Part shown: in pieces, positions 1 through 4,874 of the stretch
Layout: every line of letters begins with the position of its first letter
How positions within the stretch are numbered: the first letter of the stretch is position 1
From: an uncultured Lachnospiraceae bacterium
GTDB lineage: Bacteria > Bacillota_A > Clostridia > Lachnospirales > Lachnospiraceae
Assembly (NCBI GenBank): GCA_902795715.1
Contig: CADBME010000268.1
Coordinates: 1-6,952 of the forward strand
Length of the DNA stretch: 6,952 nucleotides
Reading direction: 5' to 3'
Notes under the pieces: generated by a model
The model's input: the letters and a program-made list of their open reading frames with translations, nothing else
Database searches by the model: none
Told to the model about the DNA's origin: nothing
Program-made: the position numbers and the translations under genes

Positions 1-1
1 G

Positions 2-724
2 GCTAAGAACACATGTGGTACCGGTACATTCATGCTTATGAATATCGGTAAAGAGAAGAAGTTATCCGAGAATGGTCTTGTTACAACAATCGCATGGGGC
101 GTTGACAACAAGGTTGAGTACGCATTCGAAGGTTCTGTATTCGTAGCTGGTGCTGCTATTCAGTGGCTCCGTGACGAAGTTAAGATCGTTGATGCAGCTC
201 CCGATTCCGAGTTCTTCTGTAACAAGGTTCCGGATACAAACGGCTGCTACGTAGTACCTGCTTTCACAGGTCTTGGAGCTCCTCACTGGGATCAGTATGC
301 TCGTGGATGTATCGTAGGTCTTACACGTGGATGTAACAAAGCTCACATCATTCGTGCAACAGTTGAGTCCCTGGCATATCAGACATATGATATTCTTGAG
401 GCTATGCAGGCTGACGCAGGCGTTAAGCTGGCAGCTCTTAAAGTTGACGGCGGCGCTTGTAAGAACGACTTCTTGATGCAGTTCCAGGCTGACATCATTG
501 ATGCTCCTGTTCTTCGTCCCCAGTGTGTTGAGACAACAGCTATGGGTGCTGCTTACTTAGCAGGTCTGGCAGTTGGATACTGGAACAGCAAAGACGATGT
601 TATCGCAAACTGGGCTATCGACAAAGAGTTCAAGCCTGAGATGGATGCTGATACACGTGCTAAGCTGCTCAAGGGCTGGAAGAAAGCTGTTAAGCTTTCC
701 TACGGATGGGCTAAAGAAGACTAA
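2..724 (+). CDS. glpK: Glycerol kinase, C-terminal part (5' end outside window)
   Basis: Cytoplasmic enzyme that phosphorylates glycerol with ATP to sn-glycerol 3-phosphate (FGGY kinase family). The open frame enters from the left edge; the first in-frame codon is at base 2, and 240 residues are visible, roughly the C-terminal half of a family of about 500. Recognised by [12 protein letters not shown] at the left edge, [82 protein letters not shown] and the end GWKKAVK. These follow E. coli GlpK closely, as I recall that sequence. The ATG at 32 is internal, not a start. The region holding the histidine that HPr phosphorylates in Firmicutes GlpK lies upstream and cannot be examined. All six arginines in the visible part use CGT, unlike the genes that follow, which suggests high expression. 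Stop TAA at 722-724. Confidence 0.96.
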   Translation, partial: AKNTCGTGTFMLMNIGKEKKLSENGLVTTIAWGVDNKVEYAFEGSVFVAGAAIQWLRDEVKIVDAAPDSEFFCNKVPDTNGCYVVPAFTGLGAPHWDQYARGCIVGLTRGCNKAHIIRATVESLAYQTYDILEAMQADAGVKLAALKVDGGACKNDFLMQFQADIIDAPVLRPQCVETTAMGAAYLAGLAVGYWNSKDDVIANWAIDKEFKPEMDADTRAKLLKGWKKAVKLSYGWAKED

Positions 725-781
725 TTGGCAGTCTTGCCAAACTATCTCACAAAATAGTGGGAAATGCGGTCGGATGACCGC
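725..781 (+). repeat. Three short hairpins directly after glpK
   Basis: Three small inverted repeats follow the glpK stop in a row. TTGGCA (725-730) pairs with TGCCAA (735-740) across a 4-nt loop. ACTAT (741-745) pairs with ATAGT (754-758). GCGGTC (766-771) pairs with GACCGC (776-781) across a 4-nt loop. None is followed by a T run, so they are unlikely to be terminators alone. They could protect the 3' end of the glpK mRNA. The function is inferred. Confidence 0.5.
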
Positions 782-800
782 CTGATATGATGAGAAAAAG

Positions 801-838
801 GGTCGCGCGTTTCCGAAAGAGGAGGCGTGCGGCCTTTT
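801..838 (+). terminator. Likely intrinsic terminator of glpK
   Basis: A 14-bp stem with four G-U wobbles (left arm 801-814, right arm 821-834) closes a GAAAGA loop and is followed by TTTT at 835-838. Five A bases at 795-799 precede it. The stem is strong but the T tract is short, so termination may be partial. It lies between glpK and the MBL-fold gene. Confidence 0.65.
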
Positions 839-900
839 GGATATTAAAAAGCTGTCGGGAATGATGAGATGGAAAAGGCCGGAAGGTAAGGAGAAAGAAG

Positions 901-1608
901 ATGAGAGAAAAAGTCAGGGTTACATTTATTAGTCATAGCGGTTTCCTTGTTGAAACGGAAAAAAGCTATCTTCTCTTTGACTACTGGAAGGGCGATATTC
1001 CCCAGCTGGATTCCCGAAAAACATTGTATGTTTTTGCTTCCCATTTCCACCATGACCATTATACCAAAGACATTTTTAAACTGGAAAAACTGTGTCGTAA
1101 AGCATTTTACATTATGTCGGATGATATTCGGACCTGCAGCAGCTACTGGAAACAGGTTTCCAATTTTCGTTTTGTGAATCCCGGAGATGTCAAGCAGGTT
1201 GAGAACTGCCATATCACTGCCTACGATTCCACAGATGAAGGGGTAGCCTTCCTGGTTGAGATTGACGGATGTGTCTTTTTCCATGCCGGCGACCTTCATT
1301 GGTGGGACTGGCCCGGAGAACCGGAAGAAGAGAACGAGATGATGAAGAAAAGATACTGTGCCGAGATCGATCGCCTGAAAGGAAAGAAAATAGATATCTC
1401 CTTTGTGGTGGTTGATCCGAGACAGGAAGAGTCCGGCGGTCTGGGTATGGATTATTTCGTGGAAAATATCGATTCAGAATATGTTTTTCCCATGCATTTC
1501 TGGGAAGACTATACATATGTCAGGGATTATTTTAACAAGAGCAGACATCTCTTCAAAAGAAGCCAGTTTATGTACATTAGTAAACCGGGTCAGACTTTTG
1601 ACATATAA
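901..1608 (+). CDS. MBL-fold metallo-hydrolase (UlaG-like)
   Basis: Predicted cytoplasmic metal-dependent hydrolase of the metallo-beta-lactamase superfamily, 235 aa; the substrate is unknown. It carries the HxHxDH signature as HFHHDH at residues 48-53, preceded by the strand TLYVFAS. Later candidate metal ligands are His128 and Asp131 in FFHAGDLHWWDWPGE and His199 in VFPMHFW. The compact single-domain length resembles UlaG/YtkL-like proteins rather than glyoxalase II or RNase J. There is no signal peptide. The ATG at 901 has AAGGAG at 888-893, about 7 nt upstream, and the reading frame opens with a typical first strand (VRVTFISHSG). It lies 24 nt before the HPr-like gene on the same strand, so the two are probably co-transcribed. 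The fold assignment is secure; the reaction is not. Confidence 0.9.
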   Translation: MREKVRVTFISHSGFLVETEKSYLLFDYWKGDIPQLDSRKTLYVFASHFHHDHYTKDIFKLEKLCRKAFYIMSDDIRTCSSYWKQVSNFRFVNPGDVKQVENCHITAYDSTDEGVAFLVEIDGCVFFHAGDLHWWDWPGEPEEENEMMKKRYCAEIDRLKGKKIDISFVVVDPRQEESGGLGMDYFVENIDSEYVFPMHFWEDYTYVRDYFNKSRHLFKRSQFMYISKPGQTFDI

Positions 1609-1632
1609 GGAAAAGGAAAGGAGCTATGCTGC

Positions 1633-1896
1633 ATGGTTCGAGCAGAAGTAACAGTAGGAAACAGAGAAGGTATCCATCTGGGACCGGCCAATAAGATTGT
1701 GAATGTTGCCGACCATTTTCGATCCTCCATTCATCTGAAGACCGAATATATGGACATCAATGCCAAGAGTATCATCAATCTGGTCAGCGGGACTTTCCGT
1801 TACGGGGATACCCTGCTCTGTGTATGTGACGGGCCGGATGAGAAAGAGGCCCTGGCAGCGATGAAGGAAATCATTTCTGCGGATCTGGAGGACTGA
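1633..1896 (+). CDS. HPr-family phosphocarrier-like protein lacking Arg17
   Basis: Small cytoplasmic protein of 87 aa, the usual HPr length. In the phosphotransferase system HPr accepts phosphate from enzyme I on His15, and in Firmicutes HPr kinase phosphorylates Ser46 for catabolite control. The signature here reads GIHLGPA at residues 13-19: His15 is present, but the normally conserved Arg17 is Gly. The second site reads AKSIINLVSG with Ser46 in place. The fold context (NKIVNVADHF, MDINAKSI, GDTLLCVCDG, EALAAMKEII) is HPr-like. The start is ATG 1633, with AAGGAG at 1618-1623 and 9 nt spacing; the ATG at 1626 is in another frame and too close to the site. Loss of Arg17 suggests an HPr paralogue with altered phosphotransfer or a regulatory role, so I would not call it ptsH. 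Confidence 0.88.
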   Translation: MVRAEVTVGNREGIHLGPANKIVNVADHFRSSIHLKTEYMDINAKSIINLVSGTFRYGDTLLCVCDGPDEKEALAAMKEIISADLED

Positions 1897-1913
1897 TTTC
1901 CAGAGCAGAGCCT

Positions 1914-1930
1914 GCAGACAGTCTGCTTCT
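1914..1930 (+). terminator. Weak hairpin in the convergent gap between HPr-like gene and queC
   Basis: GCAGAC (1914-1919) and GTCTGC (1921-1926) form an inverted repeat; allowing a 3-nt loop leaves a 5-bp stem followed by TTCTT. It sits in the 33-base gap where the rightward pair and the leftward que operon meet. It is the only candidate for termination there and is weak. Confidence 0.3.
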
Positions 1931-2604
1931 TATCGGTTTTCCCTGGAACGAAGATAGTCTTCGAGCCCTTTCTTTCGCAGCGTGCATGCCGGACAGTGCC
2001 CACATCCATCTCCTGTGATTCCCTTATAACAGGTAAGAGTTTCTTCTCTTATGATATCCATTACCTGGAGCTCATCTGCAAGAGCCCAGGTTTCTTTTTT
2101 GTCCCGCCACATCAGTGGTGTGATGATATCAAAATTATAGTCCATGGCCAGATTCAGCGTCACATTCAAAGATTTTATAAAGACATCCCTGCAATCCGGA
2201 TAGCCTGAGAAATCACTTTGGGAGACTCCTGTAATCAGATCGCTTATTCCATGATTCTTGGCAAAGACTGCCGCAAAGGATAAAAAGAGGTGGTTTCTTC
2301 CGTCAACAAAAGTGTTGGGAGGGCCGTCCTCAGGTGCAGTTTCATCAACATCAATATCCGGACGGGTTAGAGAATTGGGGGCCAGCTGGCCCAGGAGACC
2401 AAGGTCCATGATATGATGCTCTATCTGGTATTTGCGGCAGATGGCTGCCGCACATTCCAGCTCTTTTTTATGACGCTGACCGTAGTCAAAAGATAGGGCA
2501 ATCAGCTTTTTGTATCTCTTTTTAGCCCAGAAGAGACAGGTCGTACTGTCCTGTCCTCCGCTGAAAATAAGAACGGCCGCTTCTTTATTTTTTAATTCTT
2601 GCAT
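1930..2604 (-). CDS. queC: 7-cyano-7-deazaguanine (preQ0) synthase
   Basis: QueC turns 7-carboxy-7-deazaguanine plus ammonia into preQ0 at the cost of ATP, the last step of the GTP-to-preQ0 route. The protein is 224 aa from the chosen start, normal for the family. The ATP-binding PP-loop SGGQDS is at residues 15-20. [48 protein letters not shown] and [20 protein letters not shown] follow in QueC order. The zinc cysteines are C192, C201, C204 and C207. The start is ATG at 2602-2604, with GGAG 8 nt upstream. The frame is open upstream to a TTG at 2638-2640, but that has no good ribosome site and adds unconserved residues. It is the last gene of the leftward que operon, 86 nt after folE. Stop TAA at 1930-1932. 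Confidence 0.96.
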   Translation of the reverse strand: MQELKNKEAAVLIFSGGQDSTTCLFWAKKRYKKLIALSFDYGQRHKKELECAAAICRKYQIEHHIMDLGLLGQLAPNSLTRPDIDVDETAPEDGPPNTFVDGRNHLFLSFAAVFAKNHGISDLITGVSQSDFSGYPDCRDVFIKSLNVTLNLAMDYNFDIITPLMWRDKKETWALADELQVMDIIREETLTCYKGITGDGCGHCPACTLRKKGLEDYLRSRENR

Positions 2605-2618
2605 AAATATTGCTCCAT

Positions 2619-2648
2619 AATAAAATGATATCAGGGTCAAAAAGTCAA
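2619..2648 (-). promoter_or_regulatory. Possible internal promoter before queC
   Basis: The 86-nt folE-queC gap is AT-rich and holds no clear hairpin. Reading leftward it contains TTGACT, a 17-nt spacer and TTTTAT, which could act as -35 and -10 boxes just before the queC ribosome site. The start point would leave almost no leader, so this is tentative; read-through from folE is the simpler assumption. Confidence 0.3.
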
Positions 2649-2690
2649 TTTTTATTGTAACATCAAAAAGCTGTATCCCGGAAAAGTAAC

Positions 2691-3281
2691 TTACTGATTG
2701 AGCATAAGGAAAAAGCGGCTGCGCATTTCCGGATCCTTATCAAAACAACCACTGAAAGTGGTGGTGACGGTCTGCGCAGAACCCTTTCGGATACCCCGGG
2801 CAGCCATACAGCTGTGGGTACCCCGAATCAGGACCGCCACATCTTCTGTACCTGCCGCTTTACGGATGATCTCTGAAATATCAGAGCCCAGCCGTTCCTG
2901 AAGCTGAAGCCTGCGGGCTGCCATATCGCATATTCTGGCCAGCTTGGACAGGCCCAGGACTTTTTTGTCGGGAATATAGGCAACCGAAGCCCTCATATCA
3001 TACATAAGAGCCAGATGGTGCTCGCAGTAGCTGAAAATCTCGATATCTTTTACCAGCACCATATCCTTTTTGCCTTCTTTGAGAGATAAACCCTCTTCAA
3101 AGGATTTGGAAAACATGGAGGCAATCTCATCATTGGAATAGTTCATTCCTTCAAAGACTTCCTCATACATGCGGGCTACCCGATCCGGAGTTTCCCTAAG
3201 CCCTTCCCGGTCCGGATCATCACCAAGGGCAACCAGTATGCCCCGGATATGTTTTCTGATGGCATCTTTATCTATGGCCAT
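2691..3281 (-). CDS. folE: GTP cyclohydrolase I
   Basis: FolE converts GTP to 7,8-dihydroneopterin triphosphate plus formate. This is the entry point to folate and, as placed here, the substrate supply for QueD. The protein is 196 aa, typical of single-domain GTP cyclohydrolase I. Visible signatures are [16 protein letters not shown] (residues 26-41), [12 protein letters not shown] (79-90), [14 protein letters not shown] (104-117), RLQLQERL and [17 protein letters not shown]. Zinc ligands by family analogy are Cys86, His89 and Cys158; His88 and His156 are also present. The ATG at 3279-3281 follows a GGGGAAGTGA stretch acting as the ribosome site. It begins 20 nt after queE and is followed by queC, so it belongs to the queuosine operon and may be the pathway's dedicated copy. 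Whether another folE serves folate cannot be told. Confidence 0.97.
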   Translation of the reverse strand: MAIDKDAIRKHIRGILVALGDDPDREGLRETPDRVARMYEEVFEGMNYSNDEIASMFSKSFEEGLSLKEGKKDMVLVKDIEIFSYCEHHLALMYDMRASVAYIPDKKVLGLSKLARICDMAARRLQLQERLGSDISEIIRKAAGTEDVAVLIRGTHSCMAARGIRKGSAQTVTTTFSGCFDKDPEMRSRFFLMLNQ

Positions 3282-3301
3282 ATTATCACTTCCCCTTTTC
3301 T

Positions 3302-4024
3302 TCAGACGCCGCGCATGTCCGGCGGCCAGATGAATTTATGCAGCTGCAGCTGCAGTCTGGCAGAATTCCACTTGCATTCTGTCATGTATTCTACAATATC
3401 TTTTGGGTCAATTCTCCCGAAGACCGGACTGAGAATGATGGAACATTGTTTGTCCAGATCAAAAGAATCGGAGATTTCTCTTGCCCTCTCAAGATCACCA
3501 AAGTCACTTACGACAAATTTTACACAATCTCCGGGACCAAGATTTCGGAAATTCTCCTCCAGCATAAAGGATTCCATTCCGCTTCCCGGACATTTGTAAT
3601 CCAGTGTAAAAGCAGGCCGGGGCCGAAGATTGAGATAGGGAAGAATGGAAACACTTCCATTGCTTTCGATCTCTACAAGAATCCCATGCCCGGCCAGGAG
3701 GGAAATCAGCCTTTCGATTCCTTCCTCTATCAGGGGCTCTCCTCCGGTCAGGGTCACTCTCTTCACCTGATCCTCCATCACCCTGTCAAGGATCTGGCCG
3801 GCTGTCATCCGGGTGACCGGGCAATCCGGCCTGCAGGCCCACTCTGTATCGCAATAACTGCATCGGAGATTACATCCCCTGAGCCGGATAAAAGCCGAGA
3901 GATAACCACTGCTCAGTCCTTCACCGTTAATACTGATAAAATACTCAGCAACCGGAAAGAGCGGTTCCTCTTTTGTGCAATTATATTCATTTGTATAATT
4001 ATCTTTATTCATTATAGTATTCAT
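3302..4024 (-). CDS. queE: 7-carboxy-7-deazaguanine synthase (radical SAM)
   Basis: QueE rearranges 6-carboxy-5,6,7,8-tetrahydropterin into 7-carboxy-7-deazaguanine using S-adenosylmethionine and a 4Fe-4S cluster. The protein is 240 aa. The N-terminal SINGEG motif is at residues 31-36. The radical SAM motif CNLRCSYC gives the cluster ligands Cys51, Cys55 and Cys58. TLTGGEPL (91-98) is the SAM-contact GGE motif, with IESNGS and TLDYKCPGSGM following; the end QLQLHKFIW is also QueE-like. The ATG at 4022-4024 is preceded by AAGGA with only about 4 nt spacing. It overlaps the TGA of the upstream small ORF as ATGA, which suggests translational coupling. The next ATG, at 4010-4012, would sit 16 nt from that site. 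The first 20 or so residues are a variable, polar extension before the conserved core. Confidence 0.96.
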   Translation of the reverse strand: MNTIMNKDNYTNEYNCTKEEPLFPVAEYFISINGEGLSSGYLSAFIRLRGCNLRCSYCDTEWACRPDCPVTRMTAGQILDRVMEDQVKRVTLTGGEPLIEEGIERLISLLAGHGILVEIESNGSVSILPYLNLRPRPAFTLDYKCPGSGMESFMLEENFRNLGPGDCVKFVVSDFGDLERAREISDSFDLDKQCSIILSPVFGRIDPKDIVEYMTECKWNSARLQLQLHKFIWPPDMRGV

Positions 4025-4101
4025 CGCTTCCTTGTCAACATCAGGTGGTCAGCCATGGATTTACCATATCGCTTCCTCGTCAACATCAGATAATAAGCCA
4101 T
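4021..4101 (-). CDS. Small ORF (26 aa) of two tandem peptide units between queD and queE
   Basis: Not recognised. It encodes 26 residues in two units: MAYYLMLTRKRYGKS, then MADHLMLTRKR. The 45-bp DNA period is exactly 15 codons, so the duplication keeps frame. The start ATG (4099-4101) lies 6 nt after the queD stop, with AGGAAA between acting as a ribosome site. The stop TGA (4021-4023) overlaps the queE ATG in an ATGA arrangement. The frame is the same as queD, so read-through of the queD TAG would append this peptide to QueD. The sequence is basic, with short hydrophobic stretches. It could be a leader-type coupling ORF whose translation carries ribosomes to queE, or just the by-product of a duplicated ribosome-site segment. 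I see the arrangement directly; expression is inferred. Confidence 0.45.
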   Translation of the reverse strand: MAYYLMLTRKRYGKSMADHLMLTRKR

Positions 4102-4103
4102 GG
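4023..4103 (-). repeat. Tandem 45-bp repeat carrying the queE ribosome site
   Basis: Two 36-base units, 4023-4058 and 4068-4103, match at 31 of 36 positions with a 45-base period. Each contains, leftward, CCATGGCT, CTGATGTTGAC and AGGAAGCGAT. The left unit supplies the queE ribosome site and start. A more degenerate third copy seems to overlap the queD 3' end (about 4098-4124), where ACAAGGAAAC and CCATGG occur at nearly the same distance. No transposon ends or target duplications accompany it, so local slippage or unequal duplication is the simplest origin. Confidence 0.8.
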
Positions 4104-4107
4104 TTTC

Positions 4108-4533
4108 CTATATAGTTTCCTTGTAAATGGCACAGTTTGCCGGAGTTTCATAGACGGCAACTTCACAGACCGGGCAGGACCGTTTCTTAAGCTCCTCATA
4201 AAAGTACCTTGCCAACTCCTCCGCTGTGGGGCGGAAGGGGACGATGACAACGCTAAAGCCCTCATCATCAAAAGCACTTAATGTGCTGTCTTTCAGGGAT
4301 CCTTCTTCTATGATCAGCGTGTGATCAAACCTTCCGACCAGATCACCGAGAATCGCTTTCAACTCTCCGAAATCCATGATCATTCCCCGGGTCTGTCCCT
4401 CCTGATTCAGTTGATCTGATGCGGCACAGGCCACCACCTTCCAACGGTGGCCGTGGATATTGCTGCACTTTCCTTCGTAGCCTTTCAGAAAATGTGCTGC
4501 ATCAAAACTGTGTTCCGTATTCAGCATAAACAT
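4108..4533 (-). CDS. queD: 6-carboxy-5,6,7,8-tetrahydropterin synthase
   Basis: QueD converts 7,8-dihydroneopterin triphosphate (the FolE product) into 6-carboxytetrahydropterin for QueE. The protein is 141 aa from the chosen start. Zinc ligands are His14 (HSFDAAHF), His27 and His29 (NIHGHRW). The catalytic Cys23 lies in EGKCSNIHGH. MDFGELK, RFDHTLI with Asp70 and His71, PTAEELARYFYEEL and VYETPANCAIY with Glu129 complete the family pattern. I chose ATG 4531-4533 because GGTGAT lies just upstream and FMLNTEHSF leads straight into the conserved strand. The longer open frame to 4620 would run through the leader terminator and is not credible. ATG 4525-4527 is a near alternative. It is the first gene of the operon and the only protein in the window ending in TAG. 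Confidence 0.94.
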   Translation of the reverse strand: MFMLNTEHSFDAAHFLKGYEGKCSNIHGHRWKVVACAASDQLNQEGQTRGMIMDFGELKAILGDLVGRFDHTLIIEEGSLKDSTLSAFDDEGFSVVIVPFRPTAEELARYFYEELKKRSCPVCEVAVYETPANCAIYKETI

Positions 4534-4545
4534 AATTATCACCAT

Positions 4546-4579
4546 AAAAAAATAAGAGCTGCGGCAAGCCACAACTCCT
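4546..4579 (-). terminator. Leader intrinsic terminator in front of queD
   Basis: Reading leftward, AGGAGTTGTGG (4579-4569), a CTTG loop and CCGCAGCTCTT form an 11-bp stem with three G-U pairs, followed by TTATTTTTTT at 4555-4546. This is a strong intrinsic terminator placed 13 nt before the queD ATG, inside the operon leader. A terminator in front of the first gene signals attenuation. Its 5' arm, 4569-4578, can instead pair with 4657-4666, just after the riboswitch candidate, at 9 of 10 positions. Confidence 0.85.
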
Positions 4580-4615
4580 TTTGCTAGAAACGATAAAAAT
4601 CCGGCGCAACAAACA

Positions 4616-4635
4616 GGCAAAGAAAAAACTTTGCC
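4616..4635 (-). repeat. Perfect hairpin with six-U loop in the que leader
   Basis: GGCAAAG and CTTTGCC form a perfect 7-bp stem around a TTTTTT loop (leftward reading). It lies between the aptamer candidate and the terminator and would sit inside the loop closed by the antiterminator. It has no T tract after it, so it is not itself a terminator. It may bring the antiterminator halves together; the role is inferred. Confidence 0.55.
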
Positions 4636-4664
4636 GCTTACCCTGAATTATTGTCTGGAGTCCT

Positions 4665-4705
4665 GGTTTTTTTTAAAGACAGGATGGCACTAACGAACTG
4701 TCTGC
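4665..4705 (-). promoter_or_regulatory. Candidate preQ1-I riboswitch aptamer of the que operon
   Basis: Reading leftward, stem P1 is AGACAG (4703-4698) with CTGTCT (4682-4677). The loop begins UUC, as in the known class, and ends CAUC, where C4683 would be the preQ1-pairing cytosine. The tail is UU plus eight A (4674-4667) then CC. GUU (4694-4692), right after UUC, can pair with AAC (4668-4666) as pseudoknot P2. An 8-nt linker separates P1 from P2, the same length as in the B. subtilis queC aptamer as I recall it. The loop is 15 nt against 12 there, and the pairing bases differ, so it is a divergent match. Position at the transcript's 5' end, the downstream terminator and the que genes all support it. 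Ligand identity is inferred. Confidence 0.6.
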
Positions 4706-4710
4706 CCCAT

Positions 4711-4739
4711 AATGTAACATGAGAAATCGGATTTGTAAA
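4711..4739 (-). promoter_or_regulatory. Promoter of the que operon
   Basis: Leftward, TTTACA (4739-4734), a 17-nt spacer and TACATT (4716-4711) match sigma-A boxes at 5 and 4 of 6 positions. TGT directly before the -10 makes it an extended -10 type. Transcription would start near 4704, right at the first stem of the riboswitch candidate, which supports both calls. Confidence 0.7.
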
Positions 4740-4748
4740 GGTTTTGTT

Positions 4749-4811
4749 AAGAGGCAGGAGAGACAGGAAAGAGAGACAATAGAGATAAGATAGAGATAAG
4801 AATAGCAAGAA
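4749..4811 (+). repeat. Purine-rich tract with 11-bp tandem repeat between divergent promoters
   Basis: Only nine of 63 bases are pyrimidines on the + strand. Inside it AGAGATAAGAT (4781-4791) is followed directly by AGAGATAAGAA (4792-4802). It fills the space between the leftward que promoter and the rightward DUF5662 promoter. It could be a curved or upstream-element-like spacer; no protein site is recognised. Confidence 0.6.
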
Positions 4812-4814
4812 TGC

Positions 4815-4843
4815 TTTTCATTTTGGACAGGGAGATGTATAAT
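4815..4843 (+). promoter_or_regulatory. Promoter of the DUF5662 gene
   Basis: TTTTCA (4815-4820), a 17-nt spacer and a perfect TATAAT (4838-4843) give a sigma-A promoter. Transcription would start near 4850, about 25 nt before the ATG at 4875. It diverges from the que promoter, with about 75 bases between the two -35 boxes. Confidence 0.75.
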
Positions 4844-4874
4844 AAAAAAAGAATGATAAACAGGAGAAAAAATA

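Noticed and set aside
844..1299. 151-aa - strand open frame opposite the MBL-fold gene
   Set aside because: No domain; the + strand carries HxHxDH and other metal ligands.
3338..4093. Long + strand open frame (251 aa) opposite queE and longer than it
   Set aside because: No recognisable domain and no ribosome site; the opposite strand has clear radical SAM motifs and operon context. It is a mirror of queE codon structure.
4023..4103. CRISPR-like or mobile-element origin for the 45-bp tandem repeat
   Set aside because: Only two clear units, a short 9-base gap, frame kept, no inverted ends or target duplication; local duplication explains it.
4534..4620. N-terminal extension of QueD by 29 residues
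   Set aside because: It would be translated through the leader terminator stem and its T tract; the family's conserved part begins right after ATG 4531-4533.
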